Of a stretch of DNA of 64,000 nt, positions 17,865 to 26,639 are shown one piece after another (positions within the stretch are counted from its first letter, which is position 1; every line of letters begins with the position of its first letter). The DNA comes from JAAZBG01 sp964390065 (GTDB lineage: Bacteria; Fibrobacterota; Chitinivibrionia; Chitinivibrionales; Chitinispirillaceae), in NCBI GenBank assembly GCA_964390065.1, contig CAYMGX010000005.1, forward strand, positions 5,732-69,731, given 5' to 3'. Below the pieces are notes generated by a model, which did not search any database, had not been told where the DNA came from, and saw only the letters and a program-made list of their open reading frames with translations. Made by a program: the position numbers and the translations under genes.

Positions 17865-19232
17865 TTATGGATTAAGTCCGAAACAGTAAAAACCACCATA
17901 ACCACCGCCATTACCGATTGTATACACACCTGGAACACCGGCCATACTTGCATCGGTGGAATCGATTCCAGGCTGACAACCGGATGCGTCAAATACCGAT
18001 ATCCAGTTTTTCTGCCCAAACGATCCGCCAAATTCCTGGGGCCATGATAACCCGGAACGAGGTTTGCTTCCATTCTGGCTTCCTGCTGTTGTTGTCCAGT
18101 CTTCGCATGTGCAGTCTTTTGTAGTGCTGTATAGTCTGCCTTGAGCATTGGACCCCGTAATAGTCATATGGTTGTCGACCTTCTTTGATGTTGAAGGATC
18201 AGGCATGTGATTTGGAACGCCGTCTTCATTAGGTAAATCATTTTTAATCGCAATATCTGCATTTAGTGGACGATCATTCAGAAGTTCGCTTGTGTTGTTG
18301 GCCAGTAACCGCCCTTTGCGGTCGTACCACGGCCCTTTACCGATTCTATCAATAGCATCCACCTGCTTGCCATCAGGACCTGCTTTGGCACTCAGAAATG
18401 CGCGCCATTCTTTTGCCCTTGCTCCAGGCATACTCATCTCAGCAATACATGAACAGATGCTGTCTGCACCAAGTAGCCCTGCACCCTGTCCGGTTTTGCC
18501 CATACGGAAATCACCGCCAAACCCTTTAACATTGCCGGACAAATCGCGCATCGCTTTAAGACTTGTCACAAAAAAACTGAATTTCGGGAGATTCGATGTG
18601 TCAAGAGTAATGTTTAATTCTGTATCATATGATGAAACCGCTACCTTTTTGGAAGAGAAATTGGGTGCAGAAACGCTCAATGAATCTACAACCGCCTCCA
18701 GTTTAGCCATTCTTGGGCCATTTGAGACCTTCCCGGCAGCAGCAGAATTTGAGAATGAATATTTTCCATCAGATAACTGCATATACCTGAATGTCGAACT
18801 GTGTCCTCCGGCCGAAACCCGGATTGTCATCATGTTTGTGGCCATTGAACCGGATGGAATTTTGTACTGATATACTCCGGCAGGTGCGTAACTGCTAAGC
18901 TCGCGTTTCAGAAGGTTCCCGGAAATATCGAACATGTCGATACTTACCTGTGCTGGCTTTACAAGATTCAACTTTATGTTACCATTATTAAAAGAGACAT
19001 TTTCAATATTTGGAACTTTTGTGAACGTGTTCAGACTTGTGTTACCTGCTTTTAATGAATAGGCACCGTCAGAGTCTGTAGTATCAGATAACTTTTGACC
19101 CTGCAATGTGACAACAGCACCTTTTACCGGTTTACCGCTATTACTTGAAACGGTTCCCCATAAATTGACATTTTCGGCAGAAACCGCAATACCGGCAAGA
19201 CATGTAAGACATAACCCTATGGTTTTAAGCAA
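17865..19232 (-). CDS. Secreted DUF1554/endostatin-like protein, paralog 2
   Basis: 455 aa from a TTG start with AGGAGG seven bases upstream. Same architecture as paralog 1: signal peptide ('CLAGIAVSAENVN'), carboxypeptidase-regulatory-like domain, T9SS-CTD-like segment, DUF1554-type lectin-like domain with the Cys pairs in 'DSICSCIAE' and 'DCTCEDW'. The signal and first domain are closest to paralog 3, while 296 bp of the middle are identical to paralog 1, so the gene is a mosaic. The most variable part is the last 80 residues ('AGSQNGSKPRSGLSWPQEF'), which could be the ligand-binding face. Its own operator-like palindrome and TATATT box indicate separate transcription. Confidence 0.75.
   Translation of the reverse strand: MLKTIGLCLTCLAGIAVSAENVNLWGTVSSNSGKPVKGAVVTLQGQKLSDTTDSDGAYSLKAGNTSLNTFTKVPNIENVSFNNGNIKLNLVKPAQVSIDMFDISGNLLKRELSSYAPAGVYQYKIPSGSMATNMMTIRVSAGGHSSTFRYMQLSDGKYSFSNSAAAGKVSNGPRMAKLEAVVDSLSVSAPNFSSKKVAVSSYDTELNITLDTSNLPKFSFFVTSLKAMRDLSGNVKGFGGDFRMGKTGQGAGLLGADSICSCIAEMSMPGARAKEWRAFLSAKAGPDGKQVDAIDRIGKGPWYDRKGRLLANNTSELLNDRPLNADIAIKNDLPNEDGVPNHMPDPSTSKKVDNHMTITGSNAQGRLYSTTKDCTCEDWTTTAGSQNGSKPRSGLSWPQEFGGSFGQKNWISVFDASGCQPGIDSTDASMAGVPGVYTIGNGGGYGGFYCFGLNP
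18657..18952 (-). repeat. 296-bp tract identical to 16832-17127
   Basis: Partner of the identical tract in paralog 1; both are in the same reading frame and direction. Confidence 0.85.
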
Positions 19233-19375
19233 AAGTACCTCCTGTGTACAATGGTTTATTTATTCGAATTTATATCTGTAAAAAAGTGTCAGCACACCCT
19301 CGCCAACATACTATCGCTAATATACCCGCAATTGTCGAACCGTGATGTATTTATGTGTACCATATGGGAAACTCA

Positions 19376-19393
19376 TGTTCTCTTTTGAGAACA
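19376..19393 (-). promoter_or_regulatory. TTCTC-AAAA-GAGAA palindrome, copy 2
   Basis: Here the palindrome extends to 7-bp arms, TGTTCTC-AAAA-GAGAACA. From its core to a TATATT box (19319-19324) is 53 nt; the TTG start of paralog 2 follows about 90 nt later. Confidence 0.8.
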
Positions 19394-19528
19394 GTCTTTA
19401 AAGATTAAGGTGGCGGATAATTAAATCCTGATTGTGTCATGGATGTTGATTAAATGGTAGTACTGACAAGTCTTGATTTTCAAAAACAAACAACTGTAGT
19501 GAGATGCAGTTAAAAGCCCGACAAAAAA

Positions 19529-19556
19529 GCAGGGACAAGTCACGACCTGTCCCTGC
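19529..19556. repeat. REP-like palindrome downstream of paralog 3
   Basis: GCAGGGACA ... TGTCCCTGC arms around the same core GTCACGAC seen at 17788-17795, with one mismatch in the stem. It sits about 60 bp beyond paralog 3's stop codon, the same place as the copy after paralog 2. Confidence 0.65.
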
Positions 19557-19614
19557 GTATAAAAGGCATGTTACAATGCGTTTCCTATTTAATTATACCA
19601 GGTATCGCAGCTTA

Positions 19615-21015
19615 TTATGGATTGAGTCCGAAACAGTAAAAACCACCATACCCGCCGCCATTACCGATTGTATAGACTCCCTTAACACCGTCCAGACTGG
19701 CCTCAGTGGAATCAATTCCTGGTTCGCAACCTTTTGTATCATATACTGAAATCCAGTTTTTCTCACCCATGCTACCACCAAATTCCTGTGGCCATGACAG
19801 CCCTCCACGTGCAGTAACACCGCCTTTTCCTGTTTCTGTACCCCATGATGAACCGGCACTTCTTCCAGTCTTAGATGTCCAGTCAGTGCAAGTGCAGTCT
19901 TCTGTTGTACTGTAAAGTTTGCCCTGTTTATTGGAACCTGTAACGGTAAGATGGTTATCGACTTTCTTTGACGATGAAGGGTCGGGCATGTGATTTGGAA
20001 CACCGTCTTCATTAGGAAAATCATTTTTAATCGCGATATCAGCATTTATTGGACGATCGTTCAGAAGTTCGCTAATGTTGTTGGCAAACAGCCTTCCCTT
20101 ACGATCGAACCACGGTCCCTGACCAATTCTATCAATTGCATCAACCTGCTTACCCTCAGGACCTGCCTTTGCACTCAAAAATGCGCGCCATTCTTTTGCA
20201 CTTGCGCCGGGCATACTCCTCTCTGCGATGCATGAACAGATGCTGTCTGCACCAAGAAGGCCGGCGCCCTGGCCTGTTTTGCCAAAACGTAAATCACCAC
20301 CGAAACCATGGACACTGCCGGACAGATCCCGCATTGCTTTAAGACTTGTCAAAAAGAAACTGAACTTTGCGAGTTTTAATGTGTCAAGTGTGATATTCAG
20401 TTCTGTATCATATGATGAAACCGCTACTTTTTTCGAAGAAAAATTAGGTGCAGAAACGTTCAATGAATCTACAACTGCCTCAAGTTTAGCCATTCCTGGA
20501 CCATTTAAGGCTTTCCCGGCTGCAACGGAATTTGTGAACGAATGTTTACCATTGGGTAACTGCATATACCTGAATGTCGAACTGTGTCCTCCGATCGAAA
20601 CCCGGATTGTCATCATGTTTGTGGCCATTGAACCGGATGAGATTTTGTACTGATATACTCCGGCTGGTGCGTAACTGCTAAGCTCGCGTTTTAAAAGGTT
20701 TCCGGATAAATCGAACATGTCGATACTTACCTGTGCAGGTTTTAACAGGTTCAACTTAATACTGCCGTTATTGAACGAAATATTTTCAATAGTTGGAGCT
20801 TTTGTAAACGTGTTCAGACTTGTGTTACCTGCTTTTAATGAATAGGCACCATCAGAGTCTGTAGTATCTGATAGCTTTTGACCCTGTAATGTGACAACTG
20901 CGCCTTTTACCGGTTTACCGCTATTACTTGAAACGGTTCCCCATAAATTGACATTTTCAGCAGAAACTGCGATACCGGCAATACATAATGCATATAAACC
21001 AATCGTTCTAAGCAA
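19615..21015 (-). CDS. Secreted DUF1554/endostatin-like protein, paralog 3
   Basis: 466 aa from a TTG start preceded by GAGGGGG. Signal peptide ('CIAGIAVSAENVN'), carboxypeptidase-regulatory-like domain, T9SS-CTD-like segment ('DMFDLSGNLLKRELSSYAP') and DUF1554-type lectin-like domain, as in the other two. The extra length is an insertion in the variable region before 'LSWPQEFGG' ('GRSAGSSWGTETGKGG'). It is probably the most distant of the three in its middle, which lacks the tract shared by paralogs 1 and 2. An operator-like palindrome precedes it. Confidence 0.75.
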   Translation of the reverse strand: MLRTIGLYALCIAGIAVSAENVNLWGTVSSNSGKPVKGAVVTLQGQKLSDTTDSDGAYSLKAGNTSLNTFTKAPTIENISFNNGSIKLNLLKPAQVSIDMFDLSGNLLKRELSSYAPAGVYQYKISSGSMATNMMTIRVSIGGHSSTFRYMQLPNGKHSFTNSVAAGKALNGPGMAKLEAVVDSLNVSAPNFSSKKVAVSSYDTELNITLDTLKLAKFSFFLTSLKAMRDLSGSVHGFGGDLRFGKTGQGAGLLGADSICSCIAERSMPGASAKEWRAFLSAKAGPEGKQVDAIDRIGQGPWFDRKGRLFANNISELLNDRPINADIAIKNDFPNEDGVPNHMPDPSSSKKVDNHLTVTGSNKQGKLYSTTEDCTCTDWTSKTGRSAGSSWGTETGKGGVTARGGLSWPQEFGGSMGEKNWISVYDTKGCEPGIDSTEASLDGVKGVYTIGNGGGYGGFYCFGLNP

Positions 21016-21151
21016 AAAGCACCCCCTCTGTGTTTGTTGACTTGCTTATTTAACAAAACAATAAAAACTATGATTGTCTGACTTTTTATTCTACAATATA
21101 ACAAATTTGCCTTTTCGGGACTGCTTTATATGTATCCAATAAAAAACTTAC

Positions 21152-21167
21152 ATTCTCTTTTGAGAAT
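21152..21167 (-). promoter_or_regulatory. TTCTC-AAAA-GAGAA palindrome, copy 3
   Basis: ATTCTC-AAAA-GAGAAT on the coding strand, followed by GTAA as at the TIGR02147 gene. Core to TATATT (21095-21100) is 52 nt; the start of paralog 3 follows about 80 nt later. Confidence 0.8.
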
Positions 21168-21375
21168 AGTTCCAGTAGGCGCCTTCGGTAAAGTACACCT
21201 TGATTTACCTGACAGCCAGGATTAACTAACGCTTGATTTCAATGACTGTAACAAATGTATTTGGAATGTTATGATATGTGCGTTATTTTATGGAGTCCCG
21301 GAATGTTGATCTATGCATACGATTAAACAACTCACTGTCAGATAGCAATGATGTTGTTGTTAAGGAGGAAAGAGA

Positions 21376-21954
21376 GTGTCGATAGTAACGGTTGTGCTTA
21401 TTGCGATAGCACTTTCAATGGATGCTTTTGCGGTTTCAATCTCCAGTGGAGTTACGATTTGCAAAATGCATTTACGGCATGCACTTAGAATCGCAGCTTT
21501 TTTTGGGGGATTTCAGGCATTGATGCCGGTTGCGGGGTGGAGTCTCGGTCGGCTTGCAGCTGATTTTATAACAGCGATTGATCATTGGGTGGCATTTGCT
21601 TTACTTAGTGTCATTGGCGGGAAAATGCTGTGGGAGGCAATGTTTGACAAAAAGGATGATAATGAACGGAGTGATCCTCTGAATATCTATATTCTTTTGA
21701 CGCTTGCGTTTGCTACAAGTATTGATGCTGCAGCGGTTGGAATCAGTCTCTCGTTTCTTAAAGTTGACATTATAGAACCATCCATTATTATAGGTATTAT
21801 TACGTTTTTCATCTCTCTTGCCGGTGTGTTTATCGGGTGTAAATTCGGTGATAAATTCGGCAGTAAAGTGGAAATAGCCGGCGGCCTTGTATTGATTGGT
21901 ATCGGGATAAAGATTGTTATCGAGCATCTGTTTTTTAGTCAGCGCGGGATTTAG
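21376..21954 (+). CDS. mntP: Putative manganese efflux pump MntP
   Basis: 192-aa, six-helix inner-membrane protein of the MntP (DUF204) family, exporters of Mn2+. The two repeat halves each carry the conserved acidic motif: 'ALSMDAFAVSISSG' near the N-terminus and 'ATSIDAAAVGISLSF' at about 113-127, with 'GGFQALMPVAGW' between. The length is typical. GTG start with AAGGAGGAAAG six bases upstream. Single-gene unit. I could not make out a yybP-ykoY-type manganese riboswitch in the leader, although that element often precedes mntP in other bacteria. Confidence 0.92.
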   Translation: MSIVTVVLIAIALSMDAFAVSISSGVTICKMHLRHALRIAAFFGGFQALMPVAGWSLGRLAADFITAIDHWVAFALLSVIGGKMLWEAMFDKKDDNERSDPLNIYILLTLAFATSIDAAAVGISLSFLKVDIIEPSIIIGIITFFISLAGVFIGCKFGDKFGSKVEIAGGLVLIGIGIKIVIEHLFFSQRGI

Positions 21955-22039
21955 CATTGTTATAAGCGGCAGTTATGAGATAACGCTTTTTATGATGAGA
22001 ATATAAAAAATTACTATATAAAAAAACTCAATAAACAAA

Positions 22040-22068
22040 CGGGATAAAACAAGATGTGTTTTATCCCG
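22040..22068. terminator. Bidirectional terminator between mntP and the UbiA-family gene
   Basis: Perfect 12-bp stem CGGGATAAAACA / TGTTTTATCCCG with a 5-nt loop between two convergent genes; T-rich tails on both sides. Confidence 0.85.
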
Positions 22069-22104
22069 TAATGAATTTTTATTTGTTGCTTCTGATACTA
22101 AATG

Positions 22105-22986
22105 TTATTGTATCGAAATAACGATCAGGGCTACTCCACATAAAATCTGTTGCGTATCAATAAGCGGTTCTGTAATGATTTTTGGAACATTAATTGATTT
22201 TAAATAAATTGGAATTGACACAAGCAGTGTCCATAATGTTGTTATAAAAAACAGAAGTATTGTGTTTGTATGAAGATAACCAAGATATGATACTATTCCA
22301 ACAAAAACAGATGCTGCAACAGATATTCCAATAAGAATAAGCCCAGTCATATTTCGACCGAGTATTGCTGCAATGGTACGTACACCTGCAATCTGATCAC
22401 CCTCAATGTCACGCACATCACAGGATGTGGTATTAATGAATGTTGTCAAACAGAATGCAAAAATTACAACAACAAGATCAAGAGTCGAAGGGGTCATCGT
22501 TGTTTCTGTCGATGCTGCTATTGCGAATGGTGTTATTCCCCAAAGTAAACTAACAGAAATATTTTTAAGTATGACAACATCCTTTAGTCTAAGGAATACA
22601 AGTTTGTTGTTTTTAAACCAGGGTACCATTGCCACTGAGTAGATTACACCACAAACGATAAGCACTATATGCCACATCGTAAGTAATGAGAAAGAAACAA
22701 GCAAAATAAAAGAAATGAAAATCATTGCAATAGGAATTGCAGATAATGATTTTTTTCTCTGGAAATACATTCTTTGTTCAGGACAGTTAATGCTGTCTTC
22801 ATCATCAGTATAGCGATTTAGAAGATAGATGCTGAATGATATTATAACATATGACAAGATAAGGATAGTATCAGGCTTTGAATCAAAATATAGTAATGCT
22901 CCAAACATCTGAAGTCCTGCTGCAAATGCCAACAGAGCTATTGGTGCAAAAATCTTAAGCCATGATTTTAAAAACGCTGTACTCAT
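22105..22986 (-). CDS. UbiA family prenyltransferase
   Basis: 293-aa polytopic inner-membrane protein. The ATG at 22986 follows GGAGG at ideal spacing; the frame runs 60 bp further upstream without a site. Motif 1 is 'LLNRYTDDEDS' (N-x-x-x-D-x-x-x-D type) and motif 2 is 'SCDVRDIEGDQIAGVRTIA', matching the two Asp-rich prenyl-diphosphate-binding motifs of the family. About eight to nine hydrophobic helices surround them. The aromatic acceptor (quinone, tetraether lipid or other) cannot be read from the sequence, and no quinone-biosynthesis genes are nearby. Confidence 0.85.
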   Translation of the reverse strand: MSTAFLKSWLKIFAPIALLAFAAGLQMFGALLYFDSKPDTILILSYVIISFSIYLLNRYTDDEDSINCPEQRMYFQRKKSLSAIPIAMIFISFILLVSFSLLTMWHIVLIVCGVIYSVAMVPWFKNNKLVFLRLKDVVILKNISVSLLWGITPFAIAASTETTMTPSTLDLVVVIFAFCLTTFINTTSCDVRDIEGDQIAGVRTIAAILGRNMTGLILIGISVAASVFVGIVSYLGYLHTNTILLFFITTLWTLLVSIPIYLKSINVPKIITEPLIDTQQILCGVALIVISIQ

Positions 22987-23290
22987 TAAACCTCCACAAT
23001 AAGACGGATTATTCAAAGCTGTGTGTGGTGGGATCGTTACAAGCAATATACTAAATTTTTTTTGTCCTGCAGTTTTTTTTTTACAAATGCACGGATATTT
23101 GTGTTGACAAAATAATATACGTTGTATAAAATGTTTAAAATCGAATAGTTAGTCAGGTGTTCACATAATGAGATATATTAAAAAAGAATTATTTTATTCT
23201 TAGAATGCTCTTTATAAAGTGTAAACGTATGTTTTATTCAATAGTTATAGTACTTTTAACGGTTTTTACAATACCTGCAACAGCCGTTTG

Positions 23291-23298
23291 AAGCGCTT
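23291..23298. promoter_or_regulatory. LacI-type palindrome AAGCGCTT, site 1
   Basis: Context TTTGAAGCGCTTAAGTT. This matches the central CG half-site pattern of LacI/GalR-family operators. It is the first of three evenly spaced sites. Confidence 0.5.
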
Positions 23299-23393
23299 AA
23301 GTTAACTACCTCAACTGCTAAAGTAAGAAAAATCGGGGAAAGGAAAATTACTTTTGCAGTTAATGGATGTGTGTCGAACAGTTATTATTTTTG

Positions 23394-23401
23394 AAGCGCT
23401 T
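23394..23401. promoter_or_regulatory. LacI-type palindrome AAGCGCTT, site 2
   Basis: Context TTTGAAGCGCTTAAACT, 103 bp from site 1. Confidence 0.5.
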
Positions 23402-23505
23402 AAACTATCTTTCCCGACTGCTTCCATCTTTTTTTAAAAGTAAACCGGTTGAAAGAAACTCACTTTTGTACAGGTAATAAATCGTGCACCGGATGGTTCA
23501 GGTTA

Positions 23506-23513
23506 AAGCGCTT
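23506..23513. promoter_or_regulatory. LacI-type palindrome AAGCGCTT, site 3
   Basis: Context GTTAAAGCGCTTAAGTT, 112 bp from site 2. AAGCGCTTAAGTT is shared exactly with site 1. Confidence 0.5.
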
Positions 23514-24047
23514 AAGTTGTTTTTGAAACTGTCCCTTTGTCCGTTTACAAAATATATCAACAAAATCGGTTTTTTTACACGTGATAAGAGGTATCACCAT
23601 CATGGTCTGTACAAAAAGCAAAATTTTAGGTACATGGGATGTTTACTTTGCATGTAATAATGCACACAGTCTGTTTTTCAAAAAGTAAACATGTTCCCTT
23701 AAAGTAAATTATTTTTCTTGGCGGTAGTAATTTTAAAGGCAATAATGCTTGATTTTTTCTTGTTCAGCAAAATATTTGTGCTCTTTACAGGATTTGGCAG
23801 ATCTGGCATCCTGAGTTTCCTGTCACGTTAAAACCTTTTGTCATCGATTGTGTCCGGTTACGATACCACTGTTGGATTACATCTCATCAAATGAGCACTG
23901 GTAAAAACTGAAGCCAGAAACTGAAACCGCTCTTTTTACTGCAAAATCGGCAGAATTGGAAAACAATACTGGCATGAAGTATATAAATGTGTTAAAATCA
24001 AAAATCAATCGTTGGTATAATAAACGGTTATCGAGGCGGAAATATTA

Positions 24048-25763
24048 GTGTACAATTTTGTATTAGAGATAGTTTGCGCATTTCTTATGGCCATGAGCCT
24101 GATTTTTATTACAATCGAACTACGGGCCCGGTTTGATAGAAGTTTTCTCATTTTTGGGATTTCCAATATTCTGCTATCGCTTTTCTGCGGTATAGATTTA
24201 TGGATACAACCTGAATTTCAAACCTTATACTGGACAAAAATTCAACATATAATAGCTGCGTTTATTCCTACTTGTCTGGTCTGGTATCTCCTTTTATTTC
24301 TTAATAAGCATCAGGAAAATGTTATAAGAGGAATGTTCTTTTTAAGCATGGTGTTTTCTGTTTTATTTTTTACCGACATTATGCTGAAACCATCAGCAAA
24401 AGAAGTAACCGGAACTTTATTGTATTCTGTCACTTTTGTTCCATTAATATTTGCTTCAATTGTGTATATAATATGGCTGCTGATTGTAAATTTCATTCAG
24501 AGTAATAAACAGGATCGTAAGGTAATACTATTTCATTTTTTAGGAATAATAGCACTTGCTGCAGGAAGTGTTCTTGACATTATGACAGTAGTCAGAGGAA
24601 AACGGATTATTGCAGAAGTCGCAACGTTTGTAGTGCCCGGGTTGTTACTGTTCGGAGTATTTGTTACAATGGTATTTATTGACAGACTTACATCAATTAT
24701 TAAAGAGCGTGATGTAATGCTCAACAAACTGCAAATCGCATATAAGGAGATGGAGGATGTTCAGTCTCTCAAGGAGCTGGGGCAATCAAGTGCTATCATA
24801 ACCCATGAAATCAATAACTACACCTTTTTAATTAATGGCTATGTTCAAATGTTAATGAAACAGCTTACGTTAACAGATAAGCAGCATCAAATGATGACTA
24901 CTGTTTTAGATACAATAAGTAAAATGTCAGAATTCAGCAAAGATATATTGAATTTTTCCAAAGCAAAAATACTGAGTGATAAACGGCCGATCATGATTTC
25001 CAACCTGATAATCCAATGTATACAGTCACATTTTGCTGCGGTGCAAAAAACGTTTAATGTTGATGAGCTTGATATGAACGCAACGGTACATGGTGACTGG
25101 AATAAAATGGAACACGTTTTTGTGAATTTGTTTAAAAATGCAATCGAAGCAGATGCAACACAAATTGCCATAAAGACAATTCGAAACGATTCTGTGTTAC
25201 TACTGGTCGTTGAGGATAATGGTGTGGGTTGCAGTATGGAGCAGCTTCCATCTCTTTTTAAATCTTTTTATACTACAAAAAAGGGAAATGGGGGTACCGG
25301 ACTTGGAATGTGTATCATTCGTTCGATAATTGAGGGACACGGGGGACATATAAACGTATATTCAAAGAATATTCTGGACAATAACACGCATGGCCTTTTC
25401 TTTACGCTTGCATTTCCGGTATACGAAGAAGAAGATAAAACAATTGATATCAAGGATCAGGTAATTTTAATCAAGGATAAGCTTGAAAATTTGTCATCAG
25501 TTATCAGGGTATTTCAGAATATTATGGTTAATCCGCACGTCGTCCAGTCTGTTGATGAAATAGTTATTAAAAAGAGTGATCTTGAAAACTATGTTATCTT
25601 TGGTTCACCCGCTTCAATAAGAAGTTTTCAAAAAAAGATTGATGGTACAGGAAAAATGCACATGCTGACATGCAGTGCAAATGGAACAACCTTTGTAGTT
25701 AATGAGAATCTGAAAATGATTCATGTACTATCTGAAAAATATATCGTTGAATCTATGGCATAA
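24048..25763 (+). CDS. Orphan membrane histidine kinase
   Basis: 571 aa. Residues 1-215 are about seven transmembrane helices of the 7TM-histidine-kinase type and likely the sensor. A short coiled linker leads to a HisKA-like segment with the phospho-acceptor in 'AIITHEINNYTF' (His about 253). The HATPase domain has the N box 'NLFKNAIEAD', 'DNGVG', 'FKSFYTTKKG' and 'GTGLGM'. After it, some 120 residues form an extra C-terminal domain I do not recognise; it lacks a receiver phosphorylation pattern. GTG start, weak ribosome binding site. No response regulator gene is adjacent. The stimulus is unknown. Confidence 0.88.
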   Translation: MYNFVLEIVCAFLMAMSLIFITIELRARFDRSFLIFGISNILLSLFCGIDLWIQPEFQTLYWTKIQHIIAAFIPTCLVWYLLLFLNKHQENVIRGMFFLSMVFSVLFFTDIMLKPSAKEVTGTLLYSVTFVPLIFASIVYIIWLLIVNFIQSNKQDRKVILFHFLGIIALAAGSVLDIMTVVRGKRIIAEVATFVVPGLLLFGVFVTMVFIDRLTSIIKERDVMLNKLQIAYKEMEDVQSLKELGQSSAIITHEINNYTFLINGYVQMLMKQLTLTDKQHQMMTTVLDTISKMSEFSKDILNFSKAKILSDKRPIMISNLIIQCIQSHFAAVQKTFNVDELDMNATVHGDWNKMEHVFVNLFKNAIEADATQIAIKTIRNDSVLLLVVEDNGVGCSMEQLPSLFKSFYTTKKGNGGTGLGMCIIRSIIEGHGGHINVYSKNILDNNTHGLFFTLAFPVYEEEDKTIDIKDQVILIKDKLENLSSVIRVFQNIMVNPHVVQSVDEIVIKKSDLENYVIFGSPASIRSFQKKIDGTGKMHMLTCSANGTTFVVNENLKMIHVLSEKYIVESMA

Positions 25764-25883
25764 AAGCAGGTTTTGATTATAGATTCACATTCGATTATGA
25801 ATGATATCGAGTTACCTGTTATATGTGTGCAAAACAGTTGTAATGCGTAACAAAAGTATCCGGGAAATTTATACAAAGAAATA

Positions 25884-26387
25884 TCAGCAATACCTCAGCG
25901 TAATATCCGCTGCCCATGTTTTTATTTTGTCAATATTACGGAAATCACCCTGAGGACTTTTCACCATCTTTACTATACGACGGGCAAAGAAACCGAGTTT
26001 TAAATAATCAACGCCACCGGCAAAAATAGTTGTTTCAATTGGGGTACAGCTGCTAAACGGGGTAAGATATGCAGCGCTTTCCTGAATGGTTTTGTCGGTT
26101 TCAGTGCGAAGATTCATACATAGTGCAAAGCATACAACCTTTTTGGTTTTCAATATGGGAAGATAGCTTTTAATAAACGAAAGCATTTCAGGAAGTGGTT
26201 TACCCATCCAGATTGCAGAACCGAGAATAATAAGGTCGTAGGATGTGATATCCTTTGCCTTTTTAACAGGGAGGACATCAATGGTGATCTCTTTTTGTTT
26301 CAGTTTCATCTCATGTGCAATAATTGTAGCAGTATCTGCAGTTGAACCACTGCGGCTTGCAAACAGAATAAGAACTTTTTTACTCAT
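25884..26387 (-). CDS. Flavodoxin domain protein
   Basis: 167-aa cytoplasmic FMN-binding protein. The phosphate-binding loop 'FASRSGSTADTATII' lies at the N-terminus, then 'DLIILGSAIWMGKPLPEM' in the middle, as in flavodoxin/HemG-like proteins. The C-terminal 'GVDYLKLGFFARRIVKMV' is typical of the menaquinone-dependent protoporphyrinogen oxidase-like subgroup, so HemG-type activity is possible, but no heme genes are near. Single gene, convergent with the histidine kinase. Confidence 0.85.
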   Translation of the reverse strand: MSKKVLILFASRSGSTADTATIIAHEMKLKQKEITIDVLPVKKAKDITSYDLIILGSAIWMGKPLPEMLSFIKSYLPILKTKKVVCFALCMNLRTETDKTIQESAAYLTPFSSCTPIETTIFAGGVDYLKLGFFARRIVKMVKSPQGDFRNIDKIKTWAADITLRYC

Positions 26388-26553
26388 TGATATATCCTTT
26401 ATGATTTTGCAAAGATAAGCCTGACTGGCACAGCTTTCGCACAGGTCAGTTTACTACAAATTAATTTACTGCAGGTGTTTATTCAAATTTTAACTCTGAA
26501 TCCGGATTATCCAATAGAAAATTGTGAATCCTGGTAATCTGTTGTAAGTAATA

Positions 26554-26581
26554 AATCAGGCAATTGAGGAATTGCCTGATT
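26554..26581 (-). terminator. Terminator of the heavy-metal efflux operon
   Basis: Perfect 12-bp stem AATCAGGCAATT / AATTGCCTGATT with loop GAGG, about 60 bp beyond the last gene of the minus-strand operon. A T-rich tail (TATTACTT) follows on that strand. Confidence 0.75.
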
Positions 26582-26639
26582 AAAAAATTGAGCATGAATC
26601 CTGATGGTATTCATGCATATGATTATACTTTAGTAACCA

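Larger units (their letters stand above)
22987..24047. other. Long gene-free region with three AAGCGCTT operators
   Basis: About 1,060 bases between divergent genes with no plausible ORF in either direction. It contains three LacI/GalR-type palindromes (listed separately) and several AAAGTAAA-like strings. It may be the control region of the histidine kinase, a decayed gene, or encode a small RNA. Confidence 0.5.

Noticed and set aside
18292..18870. 192-codon plus-strand ORF opposite paralog 2
   Set aside because: It is the shadow of the minus-strand coding frame. Its similarity to ORFs opposite paralogs 1 and 3 only reflects the paralogy of the real genes.
21241..21370. Possible manganese riboswitch before mntP
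   Set aside because: I looked for yybP-ykoY-type features and could not identify them; no claim made.
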